Below, piece by piece: positions 1 to 11,028 of a DNA stretch of 64,000 nt; the stretch's first letter is position 1; each line of letters starts with the position of its first letter. The position numbers and the translations under genes were made by a program. The notes under the pieces are model-generated. The model was given only the letters and a program-made list of their open reading frames with translations, did not search any database and was not told where the DNA came from. Source of the stretch: Nannocystis sp. RBIL2 (GTDB taxonomy: Bacteria > Myxococcota_A > Polyangia > Nannocystales > Nannocystaceae); NCBI RefSeq assembly GCF_026626745.1, contig NZ_JAPNJW010000002.1:2256151-2320150 (forward strand), read 5' to 3'.

Positions 1-606
1 AGCTTCAACGGCGCCATCGCCAGGGCCTACCAGGCCGGCTTCCGCGCGGCCGGGGGCGAGGCGGAGGTCGTCGACCTGGGCGAGCTCCGCTTCGACCCGG
101 TGCTGCGCCTCGGCTTCCGCGGCGATCAGGCGCTCGAGCCGGACCTCGTGGCCCTGCGCGCCCGCATCGAGGCCGCCGACCACCTCGTGTGGGTGTTTCC
201 GACCTGGTGGGTCTCGCCGCCGGCCGTCGTCCGGGCGCTCGTCGATCGGCTGTTCCTCCCCGGCTGGGCCTTCGCCTACCGCCCCGGCAAAGCGCTGCCG
301 GAGGGCCTGCTCGCCGGCCGATCGTCACGCGTCCTGACGACCATGGACAGCCCGTCGTGGTGGTACGGACTCTGGCACTACCGCGCGCTCCACGGCTCCT
401 TCGTCAACGGCACCCTGCGCTTCGTCGGCCTCGCTCCCGTCAAGCTGTCGGCGCTGTACGCCACGCGCACCCGCACCGCCGCGCAGCGCGAGCGCTGGCT
501 CGCCGAGGTCCAGGCCACCGCCGCCGCCGACCACGCCCGCTGCCGCGAGGCCGCGCGCCCGCTGCGGTCCGGCTTCCCCGACACCCGCGGCGCGCTCGCG
601 CCCTGA
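1..606 (+). CDS. NAD(P)H-dependent oxidoreductase, flavodoxin-like fold (5' end missing)
   Basis: The frame is open from the first base, so the start lies outside the window. The first visible residues, SFNGAIARAY, match the conserved SFN...A segment near the N-terminus of the flavodoxin_2 (KefF/MdaB/NQO-like) family. The stretch DHLVWVFPTWWVSPPAVVRALVDRLFLPGWAF is cut here to its core, VFPTWWVSPPAVV, which is the family's substrate and flavin loop followed by the usual D-R-F/L-P-G-F/W-A-F signature. Family members bind FMN or FAD and reduce quinones or related electrophiles with NAD(P)H. About 200 residues are visible, so probably only the N-terminal strand and phosphate loop are missing. 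The stop is TGA at 604-606. Family assignment is firm; the substrate is unknown. Confidence 0.85.
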   Translation, partial: SFNGAIARAYQAGFRAAGGEAEVVDLGELRFDPVLRLGFRGDQALEPDLVALRARIEAADHLVWVFPTWWVSPPAVVRALVDRLFLPGWAFAYRPGKALPEGLLAGRSSRVLTTMDSPSWWYGLWHYRALHGSFVNGTLRFVGLAPVKLSALYATRTRTAAQRERWLAEVQATAAADHARCREAARPLRSGFPDTRGALAP

Positions 607-738
607 AGCCCGCGGTCCTCGATCTGGCTCGCGCTCCACCGGAACGACCCGCGAAGCACCGCCTCGACGAACTGCGTCGATCAGTCGCCCCCGGCGCGTG
701 CAGCAAGCTCCGCGCGGCCATGATTGCGATCGACGGTC

Positions 739-1260
739 TCAGCTCGACGAGTCGCCGATCCCCTGCGCGCGCAGGGCCGCCTCGCAATCGTCGACCGTCT
801 CGCCGAACGGGCTCCCGCGGGCGATGATCCGGCTGCCCTGCGGCCACCGCAGCGACAGCGCCCGGGCCGACGAAGCCGCCTGAAACACCCGCTCGACGCG
901 TACGGCCGCCAGCGGCGCGAGCACGTGGCGGCCCGCATCGAGCAGCTGCTTGCTTTTAAAATCGACGATCAGCAGCGGCCGCGGCTCCGCGGCGGCCCGG
1001 CGCCGGCCCAGCCGCACGACGACCACCACCAGCCACGCGAACACGCCGCCCAGCATCGCCAGGATCGCCGCAGCGATCGCGTGCCCCGAGCCGCCGCCGA
1101 TCGCAAACACCACCTGCACCACCGCGTTGACGAGCAGGATCGCCGCCAACAGCCCGAGCACGAACACGGCGGTGTGCAGCGGTGCGGGCCGCTCGACGAT
1201 CCACAGCTCGCCGCCCTGGCGATCGAGCTCGGTCCCGTTGCAGCGCGCGACGACGGCCAC
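739..1260 (-). CDS. Hypothetical two-helix membrane protein
   Basis: This 173-residue protein of unrecognised family starts with GTG at 1258-1260. Two hydrophobic stretches at about residues 28-55 (VFVLGLLAAILLVNAVVQVV) and 62-83 should span the membrane. A short charged segment, LGRRRAAAEPRPLL, and a C-terminal domain of about 85 residues follow. The C-terminal part ends in SPFGETVDDCEAALRAQG, a pattern seen in small PH-like or YcxB-like membrane-attached domains, but the similarity is too weak to name. It is convergent with the upstream oxidoreductase and 73 bp downstream of the isochorismatase-like gene on the same strand, so it could share that transcript. Confidence 0.55.
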   Translation of the reverse strand: MAVVARCNGTELDRQGGELWIVERPAPLHTAVFVLGLLAAILLVNAVVQVVFAIGGGSGHAIAAAILAMLGGVFAWLVVVVVRLGRRRAAAEPRPLLIVDFKSKQLLDAGRHVLAPLAAVRVERVFQAASSARALSLRWPQGSRIIARGSPFGETVDDCEAALRAQGIGDSSS

Positions 1261-1333
1261 GACCCGGGCCAGCGTACCGCGAGCTCGTCGCGCGGTCCCG
1301 GCAATTCGCGACCGGGCCCATGCGCCCGGCCGC

Positions 1334-1957
1334 TCAGCGCGCGGACAGCGAGGCCACCAGCTCCTGCGTCGTCACGATCGCGTGGGCGTACGTCGGCCCG
1401 TTGATCTCGTGGGCCGCGCGCATCGCCTCCTCGGACATCGCCGCCGTGGCGTCTTTGATGAGGGTCACGTGGTAGCCGAGCTCGACCGCGAACCGACTCG
1501 TGCATTCGATGCACGTGTTGGCGATGAGGCCGATCACGATGACCCGCGCGATGTCGTGCTGCTTCAGGAGCACGTCGAGGTCCGTGTTGGCGAAGCCGCT
1601 CGAGCCCCAGTGCTCCTTGACGACGATGTCACCCGGCTGCGGAGCGAAGTCCGGGAACCATTCGCCGCCCCAGCTCCCCCTGGCGAACACCTGGGCGCGC
1701 GCGGCGTTCTTCTGGTACGGGTTCGCGCGCTGCCAGCTCTCGAGGTCGCCCGGCTCCCAACGGCGGTGCGGGACGATGAACACGCGGATCTTCGCGGCGC
1801 GGACCGCCGCGACCACCGCCCGCAGATTGTCGAGCAGCCCGACCTTCTCGGCCACGTCGCGCAGGCGCGGCCAGACCTTCCCGCCCTCCGCGAGGAAGTC
1901 GTTGTAAGGATCGACGAACAGCAGCGCGGTTCTTTCGGCGGGGTACGAGTCGGTCAT
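1334..1957 (-). CDS. Isochorismatase-family cysteine hydrolase
   Basis: A 207-residue protein of typical family length. The start ATG (1955-1957) was chosen because a strong ribosome-binding site, GAAGGAGA, lies a few bases upstream and the protein then opens directly into the first core strand (TALLFVDPYNDF, catalytic Asp near residue 16). The other triad members are visible: Lys near 114 in VVKEHWGSSGF and the nucleophilic Cys near 149 in GLIANTCIECTSR. The usual cis-peptide region precedes the Cys. Relatives hydrolyse isochorismate, nicotinamide, N-carbamoyl compounds or other amides and ethers. Nothing nearby fixes the substrate. It probably acts in the cytoplasm because no signal peptide is present. 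Confidence 0.88.
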   Translation of the reverse strand: MTDSYPAERTALLFVDPYNDFLAEGGKVWPRLRDVAEKVGLLDNLRAVVAAVRAAKIRVFIVPHRRWEPGDLESWQRANPYQKNAARAQVFARGSWGGEWFPDFAPQPGDIVVKEHWGSSGFANTDLDVLLKQHDIARVIVIGLIANTCIECTSRFAVELGYHVTLIKDATAAMSEEAMRAAHEINGPTYAHAIVTTQELVASLSAR

Positions 1958-2216
1958 GCGATTCTCCTTCGGAAACGCCGGGCGGCGGCGAGCGAGCGGC
2001 GCGACGTCGTGGTCGCGGAGGCCGTCCGGTATGGCGGAATTCCGCGGCGAAGAAAACCCGACCAACGTCGGGATCGCGCCACGCGGGACGCAACCGATGG
2101 ACGGCGCACCTTTTGCCGGCGCCCACGTTCCGTCGGTCGGCCGGTCGCTCCACGCCGCGGCCGTCGCCACGCACGATCGAGCGAAGCGGACGACGAGCCC
2201 ATCAAGGTCAAGAATC

Positions 2217-2241
2217 TGCCTCTCGGGACATGTCCCTAGGT

Positions 2242-2244
<3 letters not shown>
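2217..2244. repeat. Two abutting 14-bp palindromic units (TGTCC-N4-GGACA family)
   Basis: Unit 1 (2217-2230) is TGCCT-CTCG-GGACA and unit 2 (2231-2244) is TGTCC-CTAG-GTTCA. Their junction makes the perfect palindrome GGGACATGTCCC at 2225-2236. The second unit ends exactly on the stop codon of the minus-strand lipoprotein gene, so the repeat sits where that gene's transcription would end. Confidence 0.8.
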
Positions 2245-4017
<1,773 letters not shown>

Positions 4018-4262
4018 GCGCCACGATTTCTCATCCGGCGCGGCCGATCAACCCCTTTCGCGCGCGAGCGAGTCCGCCCGGGCGCGAGCGCGAAGCCTGC
4101 TCGGCCGGCTCGCACGCCCGGTGAGGGGGTTCGCTCCACGATTCAGGCCGCCGGCAGATCGTCGCCGAGCCTCTATCGCAACGCCGCCGACGTCGCTACC
4201 CGTGCGACGCGCTTCGAAGCTTCGCCGCTTGACCCACGCGCCGACGCGGCCGATCGTCGGCC

Positions 4263-4805
4263 ATGCTCGACGCTCGAGGACCTGTCGCGCCGGAGCGCGC
4301 CACGCTGACGGAGCTGCGCACCATGGCCGATTATCCGCCCGGCCTGGTCGGCGCGATCGCGGGGCTGTTCGGCCGCGGCATGACCGCCAGCCACGGCACC
4401 GACTGGCGCGTCGACGTCATGATCGCCGAGGGCCAGTGCGAGTTCTTCCGCCGCTTCGACCCCGCGCGCGACCGCGTGTGGGTGGCGCAGCTGGACGGCC
4501 AGATCTGCGGCGCCCTGACGATCGACGGGCCGCGGCCCGAGGCCGCACGCGAGGCCGCGCGCCTGCGCTTCTTCATCCTCGACGAGGCCACCCGCGGGCT
4601 CGGGCTCGGCCGGCGCATGGTCGCGGGCGCCATGGCCTTCTGCCGCGAGCGCGGCTATTCACGCGTGTACCTGACGACCCTGCCCGGCCTCGACGCCGCG
4701 CGCAGTCTTTACGAGTCACATGGCTTTCGCCTGATCGGGCAGGACGACCCGCCGTTCTGCGGCAGCGACTACGGCGAACAGACCTGGGAATGGCGCGCCT
4801 CGTGA
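4263..4805 (+). CDS. GNAT-family N-acetyltransferase
   Basis: The 180-residue product has the single GNAT fold. VWVAQLDGQICGALTI forms strands 3-4, RLRFFILDEATRGLGLGRRMV carries the acetyl-CoA pyrophosphate loop (R-G-x-G-x-G/R), and YSRVYLTTLPGLDAARSLYESHGFRL ends with the usual Y/L-Y-x-x-x-G-F motif; these are shortened here to RGLGLGRR and LYESHGF. It should transfer an acetyl group to an amine; the acceptor is unknown. The ATG at 4263 is used, but the ATG at 4323 (MADYPPGL) would also keep the whole domain. It stands alone between two minus-strand lipoprotein genes. Confidence 0.85.
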   Translation: MLDARGPVAPERATLTELRTMADYPPGLVGAIAGLFGRGMTASHGTDWRVDVMIAEGQCEFFRRFDPARDRVWVAQLDGQICGALTIDGPRPEAAREAARLRFFILDEATRGLGLGRRMVAGAMAFCRERGYSRVYLTTLPGLDAARSLYESHGFRLIGQDDPPFCGSDYGEQTWEWRAS

Positions 4806-4855
4806 GGCGCGCCGCTCGTGGTGCCGTGAATCACCGCTCACGGATCATCGGCGCG

Positions 4856-5464
4856 TCACAGGTTCGGACAATCCGTCGCCGGGCTCGTCGACCACGTGCA
4901 GATCGCCGCGGGGAAGGTCCCGACCGGCGCCTCGCCGGTGCGGACGATCTCGATCTGCGCGTTGCTCCCGGCCTCGACGCAGGTCTGGCTCAGGTTGTCG
5001 ATCTCCGACGGCGTCTCGCTGCCGTCGTCCCAGAGAACTGCGAAGCACGCCTCCTGCCCGGCGGGGATCGTCCACACGCCCATGACCGACTCGCACTTCA
5101 CGATCGCCGCGCAGATGTGCTGCACCGGATCGTAATCGCAGACAGTGCAGTCGGTCTCGATGGTCGGGGTCTGGGCATCGACGTCCTCCACGCATTGCGG
5201 GAGGCAGCCCGACGCGTCGACCTGGACCGGCTGCTCGCCGCCGGTGCCGGTGGGCGCCCCGGTGTCCGTGTCGCTCTCGGTGCCCGTCTCGGTGCCCGTG
5301 CCCGTCTCGGTGCCCGTGCCCGTCTCGGTGCCCGTGCCGGTGGGGTTGTCGGTCGCAGTGCCGGTCTCCGTGCCCGTGCCCGTGTCCGTGTCCGTGTCGC
5401 CCGACTTCGAGTCGCCGCAGCCGGCGATCGCCAGCGTCAGTAGGAAAATCGCATGCTTGGTCAT
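4856..5464 (-). CDS. Lipoprotein with TG/TE-repeat linker, unknown function
   Basis: This 202-residue protein starts at the ATG 5462-5464. This start places a clean lipoprotein signal, LLTLAIAGC (Cys 16), at the N-terminus, whereas upstream in-frame starts would bury it. Residues 20-75 are a low-complexity linker of Thr, Gly, Glu and Asp encoded by near-perfect 18-bp direct repeats. The remaining 125 residues contain seven or so Cys (for example C-L-P-Q-C, C-T-V-C, C-A-A-I-V-K-C), suggesting a small disulfide-rich domain on the cell surface. No family is recognised. The gene stands alone and is convergent with the acetyltransferase gene, 50 bp away. Confidence 0.75.
   Translation of the reverse strand: MTKHAIFLLTLAIAGCGDSKSGDTDTDTGTGTETGTATDNPTGTGTETGTGTETGTGTETGTESDTDTGAPTGTGGEQPVQVDASGCLPQCVEDVDAQTPTIETDCTVCDYDPVQHICAAIVKCESVMGVWTIPAGQEACFAVLWDDGSETPSEIDNLSQTCVEAGSNAQIEIVRTGEAPVGTFPAAICTWSTSPATDCPNL
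5258..5400. repeat. 18-bp direct repeats coding a Gly-Thr-Glu linker
   Basis: The motif GTGCCCGTGCCCGTCTCG recurs in phase through this stretch and encodes GTGTET units on the minus strand. Such tracts usually vary in copy number by slippage. Confidence 0.75.
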
Positions 5465-6030
5465 GGTGGCGCGGAACCTAGCAGATGCTGCCGCGCCAGC
5501 ACAAAAGCCGGCGAAGCCTCGATACACGCCCATCGCCAGGCCGGCTGCCCTGGCCCCTCGGGACCCCGACGATTTCATCGCCGAGGCCTCTCCATCACTA
5601 CCTCGCCAGCTCGGCGCCGCGAACGATTCAACGGAGCAGGTGAATCCCCTGAAGCGTCGACAAGCGAAGTCACTCTCTTCGCGAAGATGTCGAGGCTGCG
5701 TCCGCCATCGCGGCATCGGTCCATGTGAGAGCGCGGGTCACGTCGCCGCGGCGACGTCGAGACCGCGCTCACCATCACAGCACGGGTCCACGCCCAAGCT
5801 TGTGAGCGACGTCGAGGTGAGCTCGATCATCGGCACCGACCCTCGGCACCCTCGCCTTGCGAGCCGCGAAGCGCGCCCACTTGCGCCGCCCCCCGGCCTG
5901 CGGCTATGGTCATGACCTCGAACCTCCTCGGAGCTGGTCCGCCCTTGAAGCTGCACGCCTGAATCCCGCTGTCCCCCAGCCGCCCGCAACCCGCCGAATT
6001 CGGCCGCGGGCGAGATTCAGGAGCATCTTC
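5465..6030. other. 566-bp gap with one 18-bp perfect palindrome
   Basis: No convincing gene is seen; open frames here lack recognisable start signals and domain content. ACGTCGCCGCGGCGACGT at 5740-5757 is a perfect 18-bp palindrome and could be an operator or simply a product of G+C-rich composition. The last bases carry the ribosome-binding site of the next gene (CAGGAGCA near 6018-6025). Confidence 0.5.
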
Positions 6031-7533
<1,503 letters not shown>

Positions 7534-7551
7534 GCGCGGTCCATAGGAGCA

Positions 7552-7567
7552 CCGACCGTGTGGTCGG
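7552..7567. terminator. Hairpin between convergent genes
   Basis: CCGACC-GTGT-GGTCGG forms a perfect 6-bp stem with a 4-nt loop. It lies between the stop of the ABC-F gene (7533) and the stop of the oppositely oriented permease gene (7580). There is no U-tract, but the position suits a two-way terminator. Confidence 0.5.
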
Positions 7568-7579
7568 CGGCCGACTCGC

Positions 7580-8083
7580 TCACGGCTCACGCTTCTGCTC
7601 CGCCTGCAGCTGCTGCTCCTCCTCGTGGCGGTGGTACGCGTTCTCCTCGGCGAGCGGGCCTTCGCCGGCCTCACGGGCCAGGCGATCGAGCAGGCGAAAA
7701 TGGCGACGCATCCGCACCATCTCTTCTTCCGAGATCTCCTCCGCCACCAGCACCCGGTTCGACGCCCGCGGGTTGCTGGCGATCAGCTCGTCGAGCTTGA
7801 GCTGCAGCGACAGGGTGTCCTTGTTCTGCGAGCGCTGCAGCAGGAACAGCATCAAGAACGAGAGTCCGGCGATGAATTGCTCGATCAGCTCGTGGGCCGT
7901 CGTCCACCCGGCGAACTGCGGGCCGCTGGCGATCCACGCGACCACCACGAGCACCGCGACCCAATGCACGCGCGCGTCGGCGACGAAGCGAGTGGCGAGC
8001 TCAGCGATGTGTTCGCCCCAGCTCACCCGCTCGCTCGCCCGCCGCACGCCCGACGAGGACGGGTCTCGTTCTTCCTCGCGCAC
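7580..8083 (-). CDS. Low-affinity iron permease family protein
   Basis: The 167-residue product has two membrane segments (about 38-56 and 66-85) followed by the family's hallmark LLQRSQNKDTLSLQLKLDEL, which marks the low-affinity iron permease (Fet4-related, PF04120) family in bacteria. A charged helical tail, SEEEMVRMRRHFRLLDRLAR, follows, as in relatives. The start is GTG at 8081-8083. Despite the name, iron transport is not well established for the short bacterial members. It lies 60 bp downstream of a hemerythrin gene on the same strand, with a perfect hairpin repeat between them, and shares an iron theme with it. Confidence 0.8.
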   Translation of the reverse strand: MREEERDPSSSGVRRASERVSWGEHIAELATRFVADARVHWVAVLVVVAWIASGPQFAGWTTAHELIEQFIAGLSFLMLFLLQRSQNKDTLSLQLKLDELIASNPRASNRVLVAEEISEEEMVRMRRHFRLLDRLAREAGEGPLAEENAYHRHEEEQQLQAEQKREP

Positions 8084-8111
8084 CTTTCGCCTCGCGGGGC
8101 GGCCGACCCGC

Positions 8112-8125
8112 TGTCCGTTCGGACA
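8112..8125. repeat. Perfect TGTCC-GTTC-GGACA unit between hemerythrin and permease genes
   Basis: The arms extend to 7 bp (GCTGTCC/GGACAGC, 8110-8127). The flanking pair is C-G here, where other copies have A-T, which keeps the stem paired. Confidence 0.85.
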
Positions 8126-8143
8126 GCCGCCGGCCGCGGCCCC

Positions 8144-8617
8144 TCACTCGGCCGCGTCGCGCTGGTCGGCGCGGATGTCCTCGACGAAGGAGTCGCGCTC
8201 GCGCGCGTACTCCTCGGCCAGCTGCTCGGCCTCGCGGTCGCTGACGACCTGCTTGGCCAGCGGGAACAGCTCGCCCTCCTCCTCGTCGACGTGGTGGCCC
8301 ACCATGTCGGCGAGCACCTTGACCTTGGCCTTCCACATCTCGTTGTCGGGGGTCATCGCGTCGAGCTCGGCGATCAGGTTGTCGACCTGCTTGTGCTCCT
8401 CGATGCCTTCGCGGGTGGTGTCGGCCGCGTTCTGCTCCTCGAGCAGACGCTGATAGACCACCGCCTCCTCGGCGCGCGCGTGCGGCACCAACTTCTGCTT
8501 GAGTCGGGCGAACAGCTCCAGCGCCTCGGCGCCCTTGGCCTCCTCGAGCTGGTGGAACAGCTCGCTGACCTCTTCGTGTTCGCGGTGCAAGACGTCGTAG
8601 ATCTGCGGCTTGGCCAT
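8144..8617 (-). CDS. Hemerythrin domain-containing protein
   Basis: A 157-residue, all-helical cytoplasmic protein with the iron ligands of the hemerythrin/HHE fold: HREHEEV near residue 11-15, HARAEEAVVY near 47, EHKQVDNL near 74 and GHHVDEEEGELFP near 106-114. Such proteins bind a di-iron site and handle oxygen, NO or peroxide, or protect iron-sulfur centres. AAGGAGAAA lies upstream of the ATG at 8615-8617. The iron-permease-like gene follows on the same strand, suggesting shared iron or oxygen physiology. Family assignment is firm; the exact ligand is not. Confidence 0.9.
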   Translation of the reverse strand: MAKPQIYDVLHREHEEVSELFHQLEEAKGAEALELFARLKQKLVPHARAEEAVVYQRLLEEQNAADTTREGIEEHKQVDNLIAELDAMTPDNEMWKAKVKVLADMVGHHVDEEEGELFPLAKQVVSDREAEQLAEEYARERDSFVEDIRADQRDAAE

Positions 8618-9423
8618 GACGAATTTCTCCTTGTCGCGGCGCCTCTCGGCGCGGGGTGCGACCGGGGAAGATGTGGCGCGAAACCGAGGCGCGGCAAATC
8701 AGCACAGGCGCCGCCCGCCGTCCGACTGCCTGAAATGACACCACCAGGGCCTCGGCGCGTCGTTCTGCGTACACAGCGCCGCTTTTCGGCCGGGTCCGCG
8801 GCGTGACGGTGCCGGGGTAATTCCTCGGTCCGCGTGAGCCTCGCGCCCGCGAACTTCCGGCCGAGCCCGCTGGGTCGCGCCGGAAGACGGGTCTCGCAGC
8901 TCCTCGCGGGGTCCCCCGGTCGAGGTCGGTCGGACGATCCGCCGCCGACGCGCGCACCGACGGGTCCATCGTGGCCACGACATCGCGCAGTCTCGCGGTC
9001 GACGGATACTATGCACATATGTCTCTTCGGACATCTCGTCGATACGGCGAGGCCTCGTCTCTCGAGCCGGCGTTCACCGACTGCCCTCGCTTCCGTCCTC
9101 GATCTCGATCGCCGTCGCTCCGCCGGCGACCGGCCCGTGATCTCGGGATCGCCCCCGCCGCGCTCGCCGCGCTCGCCCGGCGCGTCGGCGCGCGGCGCCC
9201 TCGACGAGCCGCGAATGACAGTACGCCAATGTGTGCACGATCGAGATCGCCGCCGATCTGTGGCCGCGATCCCGACCTCGACTTCGCGGCTCGACCGTGC
9301 GCAGCGCGACGCGCCGGTATTGAACGAAGGTCACCCCCTGCCCGCGACGACCGGCAGCGGACGCGGACTCGGGCGGCGCCCGCGGACGTCATGTTACCCT
9401 CGGACACTCGCTCGGAGTCGCTG
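8618..9423. other. 806-bp gap upstream of pseudokinase gene
   Basis: I see no credible gene on either strand: open frames are Arg/Pro-rich shadows without ribosome sites. It must hold the divergent promoters for the hemerythrin and kinase-like genes. One 14-bp repeat unit, TGTCT-CTTC-GGACA (9020-9033), lies in its middle. Confidence 0.5.
9020..9033. repeat. TGTCT-CTTC-GGACA unit in intergenic DNA
   Basis: One arm base differs from the consensus (a G-T type mismatch). Outside the core, A and T pair (ATGTC/GACAT, 9019-9034). The loop CTTC matches those of copies at 34659 and 61042. Confidence 0.7.
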
Positions 9424-10962
9424 ATGGACAGCTTCGCAGCCAGTGCGCCCGACGCGTTCGTCGCGTCTGACTCCGGGGACATGTCCCCGGGGACATTGAT
9501 CGACGGGCGCTACCGAATCGTCGCAGCGATCGGCGAGGGCGGCATGGGCGCCGTGTACCTCGCCGAGCACGCCGAGGTCGGGCGCCAGGTGGCGATCAAG
9601 GTCCTGAACCCCGAGCCCAGCGCGCGCGCCTCGATCGCCCGCCGCTTCCGCGCCGAGGCGTGCAAGGCCGGGTCGCTCGGCCACCCGCACCTCGTCGAGG
9701 TGTTCGACGCCGGCGCGCTGCCGGACGGCCGCCTGTTCGTGGTCATGGAGCACCTCGAGGGCCGCAACCTCGCCCACGAGCTCGAGGAGGTGCTGGTCTT
9801 CGACGCCGAGCGCGCGTGCGTGCTGATGCGCCAGGTCGCTCTGGCCCTCGCCGCCGCCCACGGGGCGGGGATCGTCCACCGCGCCCTCAAGCCCAGCAGC
9901 GTGATGGTGGCGACCCAGCCGGGCGGCGAGGTCGTCAAGCTGCTCGACTTCGGGCTCGCCGCCAAGCTCGCTCTGGGCGGCGAATCGGGCGAGCACTCGG
10001 AGGCCGGCGCTCACTCGAGCCCGGCCGACTACATGGCGCCGGAGCAGGCCACCAGCGTCGCGGCGACGCCGGCGCTGGATGTCTACGCCTTCGGCGTGAT
10101 GCTCTACGAGCTGCTGTCCGGCTCGCTGCCGTTCACCGCCAGGCACGCGTTCGAGCTGTTGAACTTCAAGCTGCTGCACGCTGCCCCGTCGATCGACGCC
10201 CGTCGCCCCGGCTTGCCGCCGCGCCTCGTGCGGCTGATCGCCGACTGCCTGAGCATCGACCCCGCCACACGCCCGGCCGACGGCGCGGCGCTGGTACCTC
10301 GCCTCGACGCGGTGCTCGCCGACCTGCGCCGCCAGGCCCCGCTCGCGGTCGAAGATGCGGCGATGCTGATCGCGCCGGCCCGGCGCCGCCGCGGATGGCC
10401 GGCCGTCCTCGCGATCGGCATGGTGCTGGCTGCCGGCGTCGCGTTCGTGACCTGGTCGCCGGACGCGATCGAGGCCGAGCCCACCGCGACCCCGCCGGCC
10501 TCACCGCCGCCTGCAGCCGTGCCCGCAACGCTCGAACCGCAGCCAGTCGTCGCGCCTCCCGCGGCGCCCGCCCCCGTCGTCGCCCCGCCGCCGGAGCCGG
10601 CACCTTCTCCGCGCAAGTCCGAGGCGAGCGCCAAGCCCTCGCCGCGCCGCCCCGCGCAGGACCCGGAGGTCGCCGCGCCGACGGCTGCGGTGAGCACCGA
10701 CGACGAGGCCCACCTCACCCCGCGCTGCCAGCGGATCCGCACCAAGGCGAGCGAGGCTCGCCGCGCGCAGCGGTGGAGCGTGCTGCGCGACCAGAGCCGT
10801 CACCGCGAGTGCTGGGCCTCCGAAGTCGAGGCGCGCAAGCTCCAGACCAAGGCCGCGATGGAGCTCGCCGACTTCTCCGGCTGCCTCGCCTTCGGCTCCG
10901 AGCTCCGCGACCCCGAGGTGCAGGAGTGGCTCAAGCTGTGCCGGATCCGCTCCGAGGAGTGA
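9424..10962 (+). CDS. Transmembrane Ser/Thr pseudokinase
   Basis: A 512-residue PknB-type protein. The kinase domain (about 28-305) keeps the Gly-rich loop GEGGMG, the ATP Lys (VAIKVL, Lys 59), DFG (Asp 175) and the APE motif (YMAPEQ). The catalytic loop, however, reads VHRALKPSSVMV: the catalytic Asp is Ala 154 and the Mg-binding Asn is Ser 159. It may still bind nucleotide but should not transfer phosphate in the usual way. One membrane helix (about 325-344), a Pro/Ala-rich extracytoplasmic linker and a Cys-containing C-terminal domain follow. The ATG at 9424 has GGAG upstream; an ATG at 9391 is possible. The N-terminus holds two abutting palindromic repeats. Confidence 0.85.
   Translation: MDSFAASAPDAFVASDSGDMSPGTLIDGRYRIVAAIGEGGMGAVYLAEHAEVGRQVAIKVLNPEPSARASIARRFRAEACKAGSLGHPHLVEVFDAGALPDGRLFVVMEHLEGRNLAHELEEVLVFDAERACVLMRQVALALAAAHGAGIVHRALKPSSVMVATQPGGEVVKLLDFGLAAKLALGGESGEHSEAGAHSSPADYMAPEQATSVAATPALDVYAFGVMLYELLSGSLPFTARHAFELLNFKLLHAAPSIDARRPGLPPRLVRLIADCLSIDPATRPADGAALVPRLDAVLADLRRQAPLAVEDAAMLIAPARRRRGWPAVLAIGMVLAAGVAFVTWSPDAIEAEPTATPPASPPPAAVPATLEPQPVVAPPAAPAPVVAPPPEPAPSPRKSEASAKPSPRRPAQDPEVAAPTAAVSTDDEAHLTPRCQRIRTKASEARRAQRWSVLRDQSRHRECWASEVEARKLQTKAAMELADFSGCLAFGSELRDPEVQEWLKLCRIRSEE
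9468..9495. repeat. Two abutting 14-bp units in the pseudokinase N-terminus
   Basis: TGACT-CCGG-GGACA (9468-9481) abuts the perfect TGTCC-CCGG-GGACA (9482-9495), forming the 16-bp palindrome ATGTCCCCGGGGACAT at 9481-9496. It encodes SGDMSPGT just ahead of the kinase fold. A unit sits at the equivalent place in the kinase at 61450. Confidence 0.85.
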
Positions 10963-10984
10963 CCGGCTCGCCCGCTCCGCACAA

Positions 10985-11026
10985 TGTCCTCGAGGACATG
11001 TCCAAATCGACATGTCCTCGAGATCA
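10985..11026. repeat. Three tandem 14-bp units between convergent genes
   Basis: Units start at 10985 (perfect, loop TCGA), 10999 (TGTCC-AAAT-CGACA) and 11013 (TGTCC-TCGA-GATCA), in exact 14-bp register. ATGTCCTCGAGGACAT (10984-10999) is a perfect palindrome. The array fills the gap between the pseudokinase stop and the DUF1501 stop, so it may serve as a two-way terminator. Confidence 0.85.
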
Positions 11027-11028
11027 TC

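Noticed and set aside
5740..5757. 18-bp palindrome as a replication origin or attachment site
   Set aside because: No DnaA boxes, A+T-rich unwinding region, integrase or replication gene nearby.
8834..9424. A 196-residue open frame upstream of the pseudokinase
   Set aside because: Composition is Arg/Ser/Pro-rich without domains, and no ribosome site is seen; it is probably a chance frame.
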